Assembly (NCBI GenBank): GCA_003427395.1
Contig: BFEA01000011.1
Location: 1,073,912-1,095,897, forward strand
Reading direction: 5' to 3'
Length of the DNA stretch: 21,986 nt
Source of the DNA: Chara braunii
Taxonomy: Eukaryota; Streptophyta; Charophyceae; Charales; Characeae
The translations under genes were made by a program, and so were the position numbers. Under the pieces are notes generated by a model. The model did not search any database. It saw nothing but the letters and a program-made list of their open reading frames with translations, and was not told the origin of the DNA. Below, one piece after another: positions 10,123-19,013 of this stretch (its first letter is position 1; every line of letters begins with the position of its first letter).

Positions 10123-10643
10123 AACAGAAAAATTTCCGCGAGAAATGAAAGTTGAAAAAACATTCCATAAAAAAAAAAATCCTTCATATTTTTAAATTAT
10201 CATTCCGATGTTTGTCCAATTCTAAAATTTGCAGTTTTATTTGATAAGTTCCCATCTAAATATGAGTTTTCCCTTCCAACTACATCTATTTGTTCAAGAT
10301 GGAATGAAACTCTGGACGAGTTTATGAAATGTTTTAATTAAACTTTCATTCTACTACAACAAATATCTTCTAAATTAGATTGGATTAACCTATTTATGAC
10401 TGAAAATCCTTACTTAGAATGACAGTCCAATTAAAATGTTTCATGAACTCATCCAGACTTTCATTCCATCTTTAGCATGCAGTTCAAATAAGAAGGGATA
10501 CCCCATTCTTGGAAGGAAAGTTCTCAAGTACGACGAAAAATTTTAAAATTGGAATGACATTTTTTAAGATGGAATGAAAATTTAAAATTTAGAATGTAAT
10601 TTTACTATAGAATGAATATTTAATTCTGGGAATTTTTTTCGTT
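10123..10643. mobile_element. MITE-like inverted-repeat insertion inside pol
   Basis: An AT-rich block of about 520 bases interrupts GC-balanced coding sequence. Its ends are imperfect terminal inverted repeats: aacagaaaaatttcc at 10123-10137 and the reverse complement of 10629-10643 match at 12 of 15 positions. Inside, 10298-10352 and 10418-10470 are long imperfect inverted arms (gatggaatgaaa at one end, tttcattccatc at the other) around a loop of about 65 bases. The outer parts also pair loosely through repeated ggaatga words. It has no coding capacity. ATG flanks both sides (left at 10120, right within gatgatg), but I cannot define a target-site duplication. Confidence 0.8.
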
Positions 10644-10644
10644 G

Positions 10645-11907
10645 ATGATGATCCCGATCTTAACCTTGCCTGAGCTCGACGACACCATTAGCAAGTTACT
10701 AGGAACCAGGGTGTCGGTGTCTTTTTAGACCATGCTGCAGGCTAGCCCTAGGTTGCTCAAAGGGGTCAGACAACTGTTCACTCGGAGGCGAGTAGAAATA
10801 GGCGACAACCCCGAATTACCAGAAGGGGAGAGGGAGGAGGAAGCTCCGCAAAAAGTGGCTAACCTTCAGAGGAGTCACGGGGACTTGGAGGATCTCGAAA
10901 AGGCCTTTGCAGACATTCGTTTGAGCTTGCCCGACCGAGAGGGTGGCGAAGTCATGAGATCACCGCCCGGGACGAAACTTAGTTTTCATGCGCTGCCCGT
11001 AGGGAAACTGAAAATCCAGATCGGGAGTCGTCATACCAACGCATTAGTAGACGGGGGAGCAGAAATCACTCTCATAAGAAGAGATTTCGCAACGATCACA
11101 GGACGTATAGTAAACAAGGAAGTAACAGGGAGCATCCGGGGAGCTGGCGGGAAAATCCCGTTCGTTGGGTACGTCACGAAGTGTGCTGTAAAGGCAGGGG
11201 TCAGGGAATCGATCTGGTCGTTTAAGAGGATGACCGTAATGGAGGAGATGGACCACGACATAATCCTCGGGAGACTGTGGTGCGCGAACGTGGAGATGAT
11301 AGGCATGCACTTGCACGATGGCTCATACATGGTAGACATAGAGGACCCTGTGACCGGCCGGGGAGAGCTCCTCCGACTCCTTGGAACGGGAGGAGACCTC
11401 CCGAAGGGGAAATTGGCAACATGGTCGCCGTCGTTCGAGGATAGCACGCGAAAAGGGGCTTTCGCACGGATGAAGGGTATGAGAGAAATGATAGAAATCA
11501 TGATTGAGGAAGCATTCAACAAGAAGGAGTGGATCAAGATGGGCCTTCCCCAGAAAAAAAGGAGGCAGGAGGACGATGTCCTAGGTGTTATGGTAGCGGA
11601 AAAGGAGTCAGAGATCGAACTTGGTGCTAGCCTGCCCAAACGGAAAGAAGTGCGCATAGATGTGTCAGAAATCGCACTCGAGATCCCCGATCTGTTACAA
11701 CTCATCAAGGCCCTCAGTTACCACAAAGAAGGAGTGAATTCGGCAGCCTTGGCCAAGTTCGAAAGAGAGGTGCAAAAGGGATATTGCCTGAATGAGAAAC
11801 TAGTTAGTATTCAACCACGAGTTGTAGAGGCGACGGGGGCGATTCCGACTGTTCATTTTTTAGGAGAAAGATCCCGGAAGGAAATGTTCGAAAGTACAAG
11901 TCGGTAG
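10645..11907 (+). pseudogene. pol: aspartic protease region of pol
   Basis: It cleaves the gag-pol polyprotein in related elements. The frame resumes after the insert (MMIPILTLPELDD), meets TAG 10726-10728, and reopens at ATG 10732 for 391 residues. Counting from 10732, the active-site region is ALVDGGAEITLI at 104-115. The catalytic Asp is present (codon 11050-11052), but the usual DSG/DTG triad reads DGG, so activity is doubtful. The C-terminal family signature HDIILGRLW follows at 175-183. A helical, charged region leads towards reverse transcriptase. The frame is lost near 11880, where coding passes from frame 1 to frame 3, so the TAG at 11905 is a by-product of that shift. Confidence 0.85.
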
Positions 11908-12575
11908 GGAAAAAAACAAAACCAGTATCGATCCTGCTAGAGACATCAAAGGAAGAGGCTATGGAGAAGGAGGAAGAGGTCCTTCGAGTGCTCCGAGAAA
12001 GAAGAACGATGGAGGGACATCGGATACCAGATGAGGTAGCTGACACAATGAAGATAGGGATAGACGGGTTTTTAACGGAAGAAGAAACCCGCCTGATCAA
12101 AAGGACCTGCCAGGAGTTTCACCTGGCATTTGCCTTTAGTGATCACCAGAAGGGACGATTGGATGCGAAGTTGATCCCTCCAGTCAGAATCCACACGGTG
12201 GAACATGAGTGTTGGAATGACAAGGGGTCATCCTATGAATTTGGGATAACAGAAGAAGTAACAGATCTCCTCCGAGCAAAGATGGACTCCTTCGTTGCGG
12301 AGCTTACGACATCGCCATACGCAAATCGATGGTTCGTCTTTCGGAAGCCTAACAAGACACTAAGGTGAACTCAGGACCTGCAGAAGTTGAATGCGGTAAC
12401 CATCCGGGATGCTGGCTCGCTACCTTGGGCTGACTTATTAGCGGAATCGCACGCCGGTCGGAGCATTTATTCCCTGATAGATCTGTACTAAGGGTACGAC
12501 CATCTTCCGTTGTACGTTCGGGACAGGCCATACACCGCTATGCACAACCCCGTGTGCCAACTACAGATGCAAGTG
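11886..12575 (+). pseudogene. pol: reverse transcriptase, N-terminal half
   Basis: It copies element RNA into DNA. Coding in frame 3 starts at the frameshift (VRKYKSVGKKTKP) and passes through FLTEEETRLI, then the finger/palm segments ELTTSPYANRWFVFRKPNK and QDLQKLNAVTIRDAG, then YSLIDLY, GYDHLPLYVRDRPYTAMHN and QLQMQV. TGA 12366-12368 replaces a residue where relatives usually have Trp (inferred from the family). TAA 12489-12491 follows Y in the SLIDLY segment. At about 12575 the frame jumps to frame 2. The family's next motif (the PxGWxNA-type segment before AEVQRRM) is missing, so roughly 20-odd bases seem deleted. Confidence 0.85.
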
Positions 12576-13804
12576 AGGTGGCCGAAGTGCAACGCAGGAT
12601 GCTCGCCGTGGCCGGGGACATGTTCCCAGAAAAGTGTGAGCCTTACATCGATGACAATCCGATCAAAGGCACGCAGGAGAAGGACGAGACGGAAGTCCAG
12701 TCAGAGATCCGATGTTTTGTGTGGGACCACCTGAAAGACATCAAGGATTTACTCCGCCGGTTTCTAGTATACAACATTACGGCTAGTGGACCAAAGAGTA
12801 TCCTAGCAGTACCGGAGGTAACTATACTAGGATTTCGTTGCAGTGCTTACAGCAGGAAGCCGGATCCAGCAAAGACCGACAAGATATCACAGTGGCCGAC
12901 ACCACTGCGCACGACAATGGAGGTAAGGGCATTGCTAGGCGTAGTGGGCTTTTGGAGGATCTTCATTAAGAACTTTGCCAAGATTGCTGAGCCTATTCGG
13001 GTTATGATGAGGGAAGAAGGAACCACGGATTGGACGGAAGAGCGAGAAGGAGTTGTCCAAAGGCTCAAGGACATATTGACATCTGAGACAGTCGCCCTGT
13101 CCGCACCTTGCTTTAATGACGAAGTGGGACGACCCTTCATCCTAGAGACGGATGAAAGACCTTTGACCGTGGGAGGTGTGTTGATTCAAAGGGATGAGAG
13201 AGGAAAAGAGAGGCCGAGGAGGTTCGAAAGTAGAACCCTGAACTTCGCAGAACGACGGTACTCACAGTTCAAGGAGGAGGTCCTAACCATCTTGCACTGT
13301 CTTAGGACTTTTCAGGCCTACCTATTTGGGAGGCGGTTCATCCTCAGGATCGATCCGACGAATGTCGCAGGGGCTCTAAAGAATTACAGACCTATAGATC
13401 CGACGGTAGGGAGATGGGTAGGATTCATCTGGCAGTTCGATTACAAAATCGAACGGATTGCTGGAATCCGCAACAAGGCAGATGGGCTGAGTCGGGTTTG
13501 CATCACTCCCGAAGGCATGGAGGATGCAGAGATCATAGACGCATTCCTCGAATACGAAGGAGGGACTCTCGCGGTGGATAACGAAATGATAAACGGGGGA
13601 TGCACATCGGGAGAACTATTGATCCAGACTTTGGAGAAGGTGGCACCTGCCGTAGTAGCAGAACTTAGAGAAGGACCACTTACCACTCGAGGGCGCAGAG
13701 AAGAAAATGACTCATGGGGAGCGATAGTAGGACCGAAAGAGGAACTAATAGCAATGGCGGTCGAGGGAAAGGAAAGAGTTGCAATGGGTGGAAACCAAAT
13801 GTAG
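12575..13804 (+). pseudogene. pol: reverse transcriptase C-terminal half and RNase H
   Basis: Frame 2 continues with EVAEVQRRMLAV and the catalytic YIDD box (12644-12655), then the thumb and connection (ILGFRCSAYSRKPDPAKTDKI; EVRALLGVVGFWRIFIKNFA). The RNase H domain has its acidic residues in place: FILETD (Asp codon 13151-13153), YSQFKEEVLTI, LRIDPTN and KADGLSR (about 13480-13500). It degrades the RNA strand of the hybrid. The part after KADGLSR is a linker ending at TAG 13802-13804, beyond which the same frame runs on into integrase. No start codon belongs here: this is the interior of a polyprotein. Confidence 0.9.
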
Positions 13805-14806
13805 GGAAGAAAGGATGGGGGCAAGGAAGGAGAGGAGTTTTTCTATGTTCAATCATACGAAGGGCTCTTTCGGGAGATCGGGCTGTTATTGGTAGGAAAC
13901 AAACAACCTACGAAAGTCAGTATTAAAGCAAGAGAAGAAGCCGAAAGGTACGTCCTAAGGGGCGGGCATTTGTTCCGAAGGGAGGAAGGTGCTATGCCCA
14001 GAAGGGTTGTGTGCGGAAGATCTAGGCAAGTAGATGTTATCCAGGCAATGCACGATGGGTTGGCTGGAGGTCATCGGTCGTCCAAAGGAACGTTTGCAAA
14101 GATGACGCCACTCTATTATTGGCCAGGCATGGCAGGCATGGTCGCCATATACTGCCAAACTTGCCTTATTTGCCAAGAACGAAGCTCGGTGCGGGTCTTC
14201 GAGCCGCTTAGACTAACGCGGGTGCTAGGGTCGGGACATCTGGTTCACCTCGACCTTGCGGTCATGCCCGTATCAATGGATGGGTACAGGTACATTATAG
14301 ATGCGCGAGACAACTTGAGTGGGTTTGTGGAGGCAGTCTACCTCAAGAAAAAGACGGGGAGGAGTGTGGCGGACTGGATAGAAGACTTCTATTTGAGGCA
14401 TCCGTTCGTCAGGAGGTTCATAGCAGACAATCGGACGGAGTTTGTGAACCAAGAAGTCTTGGGGATGCTTAAGAGACTCTGCGTACCGATCAAACTCATC
14501 GAGCCGTATCACCCTGAGGCCAATGCACCTGTGGAAAGGGGGCATCGAACCTTGAAAAACATGATTGCAAAACTCGCAGCGGACCATCTGGGGAACTGGC
14601 CTAGGTATCTTAAGCAGGCTGTCTTTGAAGAGAATATGACCCCTAAAAGGACAACAGGATGTATCCCGGCAGAACTTTGGTACGGAAGAGAGATCGACTT
14701 TTCTGTGGAAGCCTTGGTACCTACCTGGAATAGGTTAGATGATGATCCGCAAATGACCACTGAAGAGTTAATCGAGGCAAGATGTCAACAAATCCTTAAG
14801 AATTAG
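13805..14806 (+). pseudogene. pol: integrase catalytic region
   Basis: It inserts element DNA into the host genome. It continues frame 2 after the TAG at 13802. The zinc-binding HHCC domain is seen as MHDGLAGGH followed by YCQTCLICQ. The catalytic core has Asp in HLDLAVMP (14252-14254), Asp in ADNRTEF (14426-14428) and Glu in VERGHRTL (14534-14536), giving the classic D,D35E spacing. The usual ADNGTEF reads ADNRTEF here, an unusual Gly-to-Arg change beside the second Asp. The frame stops at TAG 14804-14806 and then continues without a shift into the C-terminal module, so this stop is internal. Confidence 0.9.
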
Positions 14807-15166
14807 GAGGTCATGGAAGACATCGCCAACCGGGTGCTGGACAACAGAATGAGGGACAAAGCAAGGTGGGACCAGGTTAAGAATGTCAAAAAGGAGCCAC
14901 TTCAGGTGGGGAAAATGGTATTGCTAAGGAACTCGGCACTAGAAAGTACTTGGTCGGGACAGTTGGGAAGGAGGTTTAAAGGCCCCTACCGGGTCGCCAA
15001 GCGGGTGGGACTGAAAACCTTCGAACTGGAAGATTTGGATGAAACTGGATTGAAAGGGCCCTTCCAGGGGCAACGACTGGTCAGGTTTCTAAGTCGGGAC
15101 CCAGTGGAACAATGGCTTCAGGAGGCCGAAGATAAGGAAACTGAGGAGCCACAAGCTAAAGACTGA
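14807..15166 (+). pseudogene. pol: integrase C-terminal GPY/F module
   Basis: It is in the same frame as integrase and ends at TGA 15164-15166, the natural end of pol. It contains LQVGKMVLLRN and then GRRFKGPYRVAKRV, the GPY/F signature of Ty3/gypsy integrases, a small SH3-like DNA-binding fold. The sequence FELEDLDETGLKGPFQGQRLVRFLSRD follows, then an acidic tail (EAEDKETEEPQAKD). No chromodomain is visible after it, so I do not call this a chromovirus. Confidence 0.85.
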
Positions 15167-15515
15167 CCACAGCCTTGCCCACACTATGGTTTGTCTCTGA
15201 CCATGTTCGTGGGATAGTCATTTTTTGGGGGGACTGACACTTTGGCTTGGTATGACTGGGGTTGAAAGGCAGCGTGACTTGGGGGTTTGCAATATCTGGC
15301 CTGTGTGACAACGGGAAGGGATGTTTGGGGCATTGTACCACAGTTTTTGACGGGAAAAAAATGGGGACATCACAAACGACGCATTCGCATGTATAATAGG
15401 GGCATGTTGCGAAGGATGTTAGGAGCATTCTGGGAAAAGGGGGGGGACTACCTGCCAGACTGGGGGAATGGGTGCATGAGGGGCTTTGCGGGTGTTGTTT
15501 TGTTATACAGGGTCT
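15167..15515 (+). other. 3' region of the gypsy element, polypurine-tract candidates and TATA-like box
   Basis: Two runs resemble the primer for plus-strand DNA synthesis. One is gggaaaagggggggga at 15432-15447, which I prefer. The other is T6G6A at 15221-15233, followed by ctgacac. A TATA-like tataata lies at about 15391-15397. A 3' LTR should begin just after the true tract, but I found no copy of this sequence upstream of gag. A frame open from 15287 to 15514 in the same phase as pol has no recognisable domain. Confidence 0.4.
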
Positions 15516-15538
15516 AAAAAAAAAAAAAAAAAAAAAAA
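15516..15538 (+). repeat. A23 homopolymer
   Basis: Twenty-three consecutive A lie about 350 bases after the end of pol and six bases before the ATG of the next frame. It could be a slippage tract or the poly(A) tail of a retroposed transcript. It supplies the T|AA stop of the frame before it. Confidence 0.9.
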
Positions 15539-15544
15539 GAGAAG

Positions 15545-16459
15545 ATGGAGCTCGGTGACGAAAATGACAGCGGGGCAATCAACACGCCTACCGGAGGGGA
15601 GGAAGCAGGACCAAGCCAAGGGAGGAGAGCAGCAAAAAGAAAGTTGTACATAGGACTCATGGGTGGCCCAGTGGTAGGCAGGGGAGGAAGGAGATGCTTG
15701 TGTAGGAAACCCTCACCCCTCCGCGAGGGAGAAGGTATAAAAATCTCGTCTGACTGTGAGGGAGGGAAGAAAAAGGCAGAAGTGGAAGAGGGAGGCAATG
15801 CAGAGATGGGAAATAAGGTTCAGGTCTCTGATGAGGAAGGAGTCAACAGGGGCAAGCGACGTGAGACTTGGCATGAGGAAAGCGAGGGGGGACAAGACAT
15901 GTGCAACGAATATGAGGAGGGTGAGGAAAGAAGGGAGAGTCCGCTTGAAGGACGAAGCGGCCACGACAGTTGCGAGGGGTATGGAACGGGGACAGAGATT
16001 CCTTTTACCTACGATCCAAAGAACCTTGCGGGTGAATATAGCCCGATATAGACAGAAGACGAAGAGGACGAGGAGGAGGACGTGCGAGAAGTCATAGAAA
16101 TCAGCAGCGGGGATAAGAGGGATGAGATCTCGAGGCCTAGGGAAGAGGGGCGGCCTCCGATGCACCAGCCGGGCGACGGGGCTTTCAGATGGGAGGACGA
16201 GTTTGGGCCAACGCCCAGTCATTGGTTTCAACAATGGACCAATATGATCAGACACGAATGGATTATCAAGACTCGGGAACTCGCAAGGGCAGGGGTGGAA
16301 GCCACACCACTGAATTTTTTCAACGAGGCAGAGTTACGAAAAATCGTAAGCATGAAAAGAGAAATCGAGACCTACGGCCTGAGGGTTAGAAAGCCTGCCA
16401 AGGAACAGGGTGGACCAAGGACTGGGCAAGACGAGGCGCAAGGCAACAATAGGAACTAG
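15545..16459 (+). pseudogene. acidic accessory reading frame downstream of pol
   Basis: The function is unknown. ATG 15545 opens a 305-codon frame, broken once by TAG 16049-16051 and ending at TAG 16457-16459. It is in the same phase as the end of pol. The N-terminal part has RRAAKRKLYIGLMGGP and closely spaced Cys in RRCLCRKPSP, then long Glu/Gly/Lys-rich disorder. After the internal stop come an acidic run (EDEEDEEED) and a compact, aromatic-rich C-terminal segment: WEDEFGPTPSHWFQQW, TRELARAGVEATPLNFF, EAELRKIVSMKREIETYGL. That segment looks like a small helical domain. Position after pol suggests an element-encoded extra gene, but a host origin is possible. I see no membrane segment, so it is not an obvious envelope gene. 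Confidence 0.55.
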
Positions 16460-17156
16460 GTGTTGACTTAGCATTGAAAAGGATCGCTGCTTTTCAGTCT
16501 GCGGAGACATGAGAATGACGAAAACGTGTACAGTATGGGCAAGCTTGCTAAGGATTAAGTGAAAAGAGGACCAACTAAGGCTGTGTCACGATAAGATAAA
16601 AGATAGTTTTTTAGGCTACTTTTTTAATAAGCTACCTTGGGTACATAAGACAAAGACATGGGATTTGGGATGAGACCAATTGCGAGAGGGTGTATTGTGA
16701 ATTCTGGATGGAATAAGGATTATGCTTTCGAGAGGGGAAAACTTTGAGTACGAATTGACGAGCGAAGCATGGCATTGAATGATTGGTCAAGTAAAGGGCA
16801 TGAAGAACACTCCTTCCCTAGGAGCCTAATCCGACTGAGTCATGAATTAGTCTGAGAATGGTCAAGATCTGAGTTGTCGGAACGAGTGAAGAAAAAAGGG
16901 GGCGCCCCTGTCTCTTGCTGTGGTGAACGGTCGGGTGAGCTAGTGCTGCTTGGGGTCGCGAGCCCCAACTCGAGTGCTAGACGGTAAGTCGGATGTATGC
17001 ATGGATAGTACACTACTGTGAGAAATGGAATGGATGGTACATTACTGTGAGAAATGAAAGAAAGAGAACAGCACGCAAAAGATGAGATGGCCACCTTCTA
17101 ACCTCCAAGACAGAAATGGGATCCGTAACCTCGAGGCCCACCCCTTCGGGCGCTAA
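16460..17156. other. non-coding stretch
   Basis: No gene or tandem repeat is recognised. It contains a partly duplicated phrase (ggta[c/g]acactactgtgagaaatg-like, near 17006-17060) and a small inverted pair, gctcgcgacccc-like, around 16955. This could be the 3' flank or LTR remnant of the retroelement, but I cannot show it. Confidence 0.4.
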
Positions 17157-17160
17157 CATT

Positions 17161-17396
17161 GAGAATGGAAAGGAATGGCCCTAACCAGGCTGTTCGACTT
17201 GAGAATGGAAAGAAATAACCCTAACCAGGCTGTTCGACTTGAGAATGGAAATGAATGACCCTAACCAGACTGTTTGACTTGAGAATGGAAAAGAATGGCC
17301 TTAACGAGGCTGTTCGACTTGAGAATGGAAAGAAATGGTCCTAACCAGGCTGTTCGACTTGAGAATGGAAAAGAACGACCCTAACCAGGTTGTTCG
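17161..17396 (+). repeat. 40-bp tandem array, six units
   Basis: The word gagaatggaa recurs at 17161, 17201, 17241, 17281, 17321 and 17361, exactly 40 bases apart. Each unit then has a ctaaccaggctgttcg-type segment. The last unit is about four bases short. Units differ at only a few positions, so the array is young or homogenised. It has no coding content. Confidence 0.95.
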
Positions 17397-17423
17397 GGAA
17401 TGGCCCCTGGCAAGGGTCATTCC
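17397..17423 (+). other. hairpin closing the 40-bp array
   Basis: ggaatggccc, a 7-base loop, then gggtcattcc: a ten-base-pair stem with one G-T pair. It directly abuts the end of the 40-bp array, and its left arm resembles ggaatggccc in the first unit. Confidence 0.7.
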
Positions 17424-17500
17424 TTTTGAAATAGGCACTGGGGTCCCCTGCATATTTAATTTAGGAAGGTTGATTGAGAATGAGCTGGAATGAGCAATAG

Positions 17501-17690
17501 GAGATGGAAAAGGCCGATGAGTCAGTCATTGAAATAGCCAAAGGATGGATGAGAGAGATGGAAAAGGCCGGTGGATCGGTCATTGAAATTGGGATGAGAA
17601 AAATGAAAAAGGCCAGTGGGTCGGTCATTGAAATAGCCAATGGGATGAATGAAAGAGATGGAAAAGGCCGGTGGGTCGGCCACTAAAATA
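17501..17690 (+). repeat. irregular tandem repeat, about 45-55-bp units
   Basis: Four units contain atggaaaaggccggtgg or a close variant, with atg at 17504, 17558, 17603 and 17658. The spacing is 54, 45 and 55. Each unit then has a gtcggtcattgaaatagcc-like phrase. A 60-residue open frame runs through the units but changes phase at the end and has no domain, so I treat it as repeat-derived. Confidence 0.85.
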
Positions 17691-17699
17691 GCCAAGGGG

Positions 17700-18944
17700 G
17701 CGGAAGGAAGATATGAATGAGAAGGACAGGATAAAGAAGGCGGAGCCTTAAAGCCGAGAAGGGCAGGGACCGTTGGGACGGTCACAGAGATTAGGTGCTG
17801 AGGAATGGGAGAATTTAGGAGTGAATAGGCGGAGGGGGCAGTCTTGAGAAATGACTATTGAGAAAATGACCGCCAGACCGGCCATGTGGGTGGCCTTGTT
17901 GATGAGAGGTTGTCGGACCAGCCATGAGAAGTCAGCCTTGGAAATAGCATGCGATTGAGTGTTTTGAAGATTAAATATTGCATTGCATAGCCAGGGGACC
18001 CTAGGCAACTTGATGTAAGGTCGTCGGACCGACCATGGAAATAACAAAAGATTGAACTTTCCTTTTTTTCTAGTCTCAGATTTCAACATAAGGGGGATAG
18101 CAATGCCTGCATCGCGACCCCAAGACCTCTACCCGTTAAGGAAAAAGTCTCAGCGCGACCTGCTCCTCATAAGAAGGAATAAGGGTTGAAGGACCAAAAC
18201 ACCTCTCTCTTTGATTGATGCTGGTCGTCCGGAACCAACCCCGACAACGAGCTCTAGTCGGGGAGTTCAAACTGCGCCTCATGTTGAAACCTAAACGTCA
18301 AGGGCGTGGTGCTAAACGGGCGAGAGAGCCATTCTTTTTCCTATGTCTCATTTTTTCTCCCCAGCCACACGCCATGCCATAGAGAGGCGGCACGACCGCT
18401 TGGAATGGACCACGGCCGCTCGCGTTAAGTTGAGAAGCACTGTCCACAGGGAGGAATCGGGCGTGGTAGCAGGTGGAAGCCGCAACCACCACAGGGCGAG
18501 TGACACCGCCCTGCCGGATCATTACAACCGTTCCGGGACTAACCGCGAGGTCTTCGTAACTGCACTCGCAGACTAATAGAGAGCCCCAACTCTCTTGAAA
18601 GGAAGAGGCCGGATCCAAGAAAACACCACTCGGGAGGAGCGATTCGCGAGAAGGCACTTACGGCAAGATGGGGTCCTGGGAGGCTGGGACTGGACCTACC
18701 TTCCAGATGTGGGATGGTACCTTTGTGATGACGCCCGTCTCGTAAGCAGCAAAAGGTCGAACTGGATTAGGGGATGAGGTGAGTTATCAGCAGGGGGAGG
18801 ACTGATCACCCTTCCTTTTTGGGGCTGATGGGCCGGCATCCGTCTACTCAGTTGATGGACCAAGGTCTGCGTACCTCCGAGTGATAACTAGTCGTGCGAT
18901 GGGGACATCGCATTTTGAGTGGGGAAAAGGTGTGCCATCTACCG
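17700..18944. other. non-coding stretch with short dispersed motifs and a hairpin
   Basis: Phrases of the type tcggacc(a/g)(a/g)ccatg recur around 17910 and 18029, related to the preceding array. A perfect seven-base stem ccccgac/gtcgggg spans 18239-18263. Fragments tttcaacataagg (18078) and the inverse cctcatgttgaaa (about 18278) form an inverted pair about 200 bases apart, which may bound a small element. Open frames of up to 119 residues near 18298-18777 have no recognisable domain. Confidence 0.45.
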
Positions 18945-18970
18945 AAAAAAAAAAAAAAGAAAAAAAAAAA
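18945..18970 (+). repeat. A-rich tract (A14-G-A11)
   Basis: Two A runs separated by a single G lie just upstream of the 66-bp array. It may be the tail of a retroposed sequence or simple slippage. Confidence 0.85.
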
Positions 18971-19013
18971 GCGTGCAAAAGAGAAGGATACCATGAGCGT
19001 AAGGATGGATGAG

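Larger units (their letters stand above)
8119..15166 (+). mobile_element. decayed Ty3/gypsy LTR-type retrotransposon, gag-pol internal region
   Basis: Domain order is gag, zinc knuckle, aspartic protease, reverse transcriptase, RNase H, integrase, GPY/F. Integrase after RNase H is the Ty3/gypsy order. The ancestral frame seems to have been continuous: stops at 9637, 9853, 10726, 12366, 12489, 13802 and 14804 interrupt otherwise colinear coding sequence. Frameshifts lie near 11880 and 12575, and a MITE-like insert lies at 10123-10643. I found no flanking LTR pair, so the coordinates cover only the coding core. The pol style, with a YIDDNPIKG catalytic segment, matches a gypsy lineage I associate with charophytes and some other eukaryotes; that is recall, not a search. 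Confidence 0.93.

Noticed and set aside
14807-15166. Chromodomain at the end of integrase
   Set aside because: The segment matches a GPY/F module and lacks the aromatic-cage pattern of a chromodomain.
4237-16051. Stop-codon recoding (read-through) to explain in-frame stops
   Set aside because: All three stop codons occur, with frameshifts and an insertion in the same element; decay is simpler.
17161-17396. CRISPR array
   Set aside because: The 40-bp units are contiguous with no unique spacers, and the context is eukaryotic.
18595-18777. Possible fifth fragment of the unknown family (YLPDVGWY resembles YLPEIGWY of copy 4)
   Set aside because: Only about eight residues match and no other landmark follows, so chance is a sufficient explanation.
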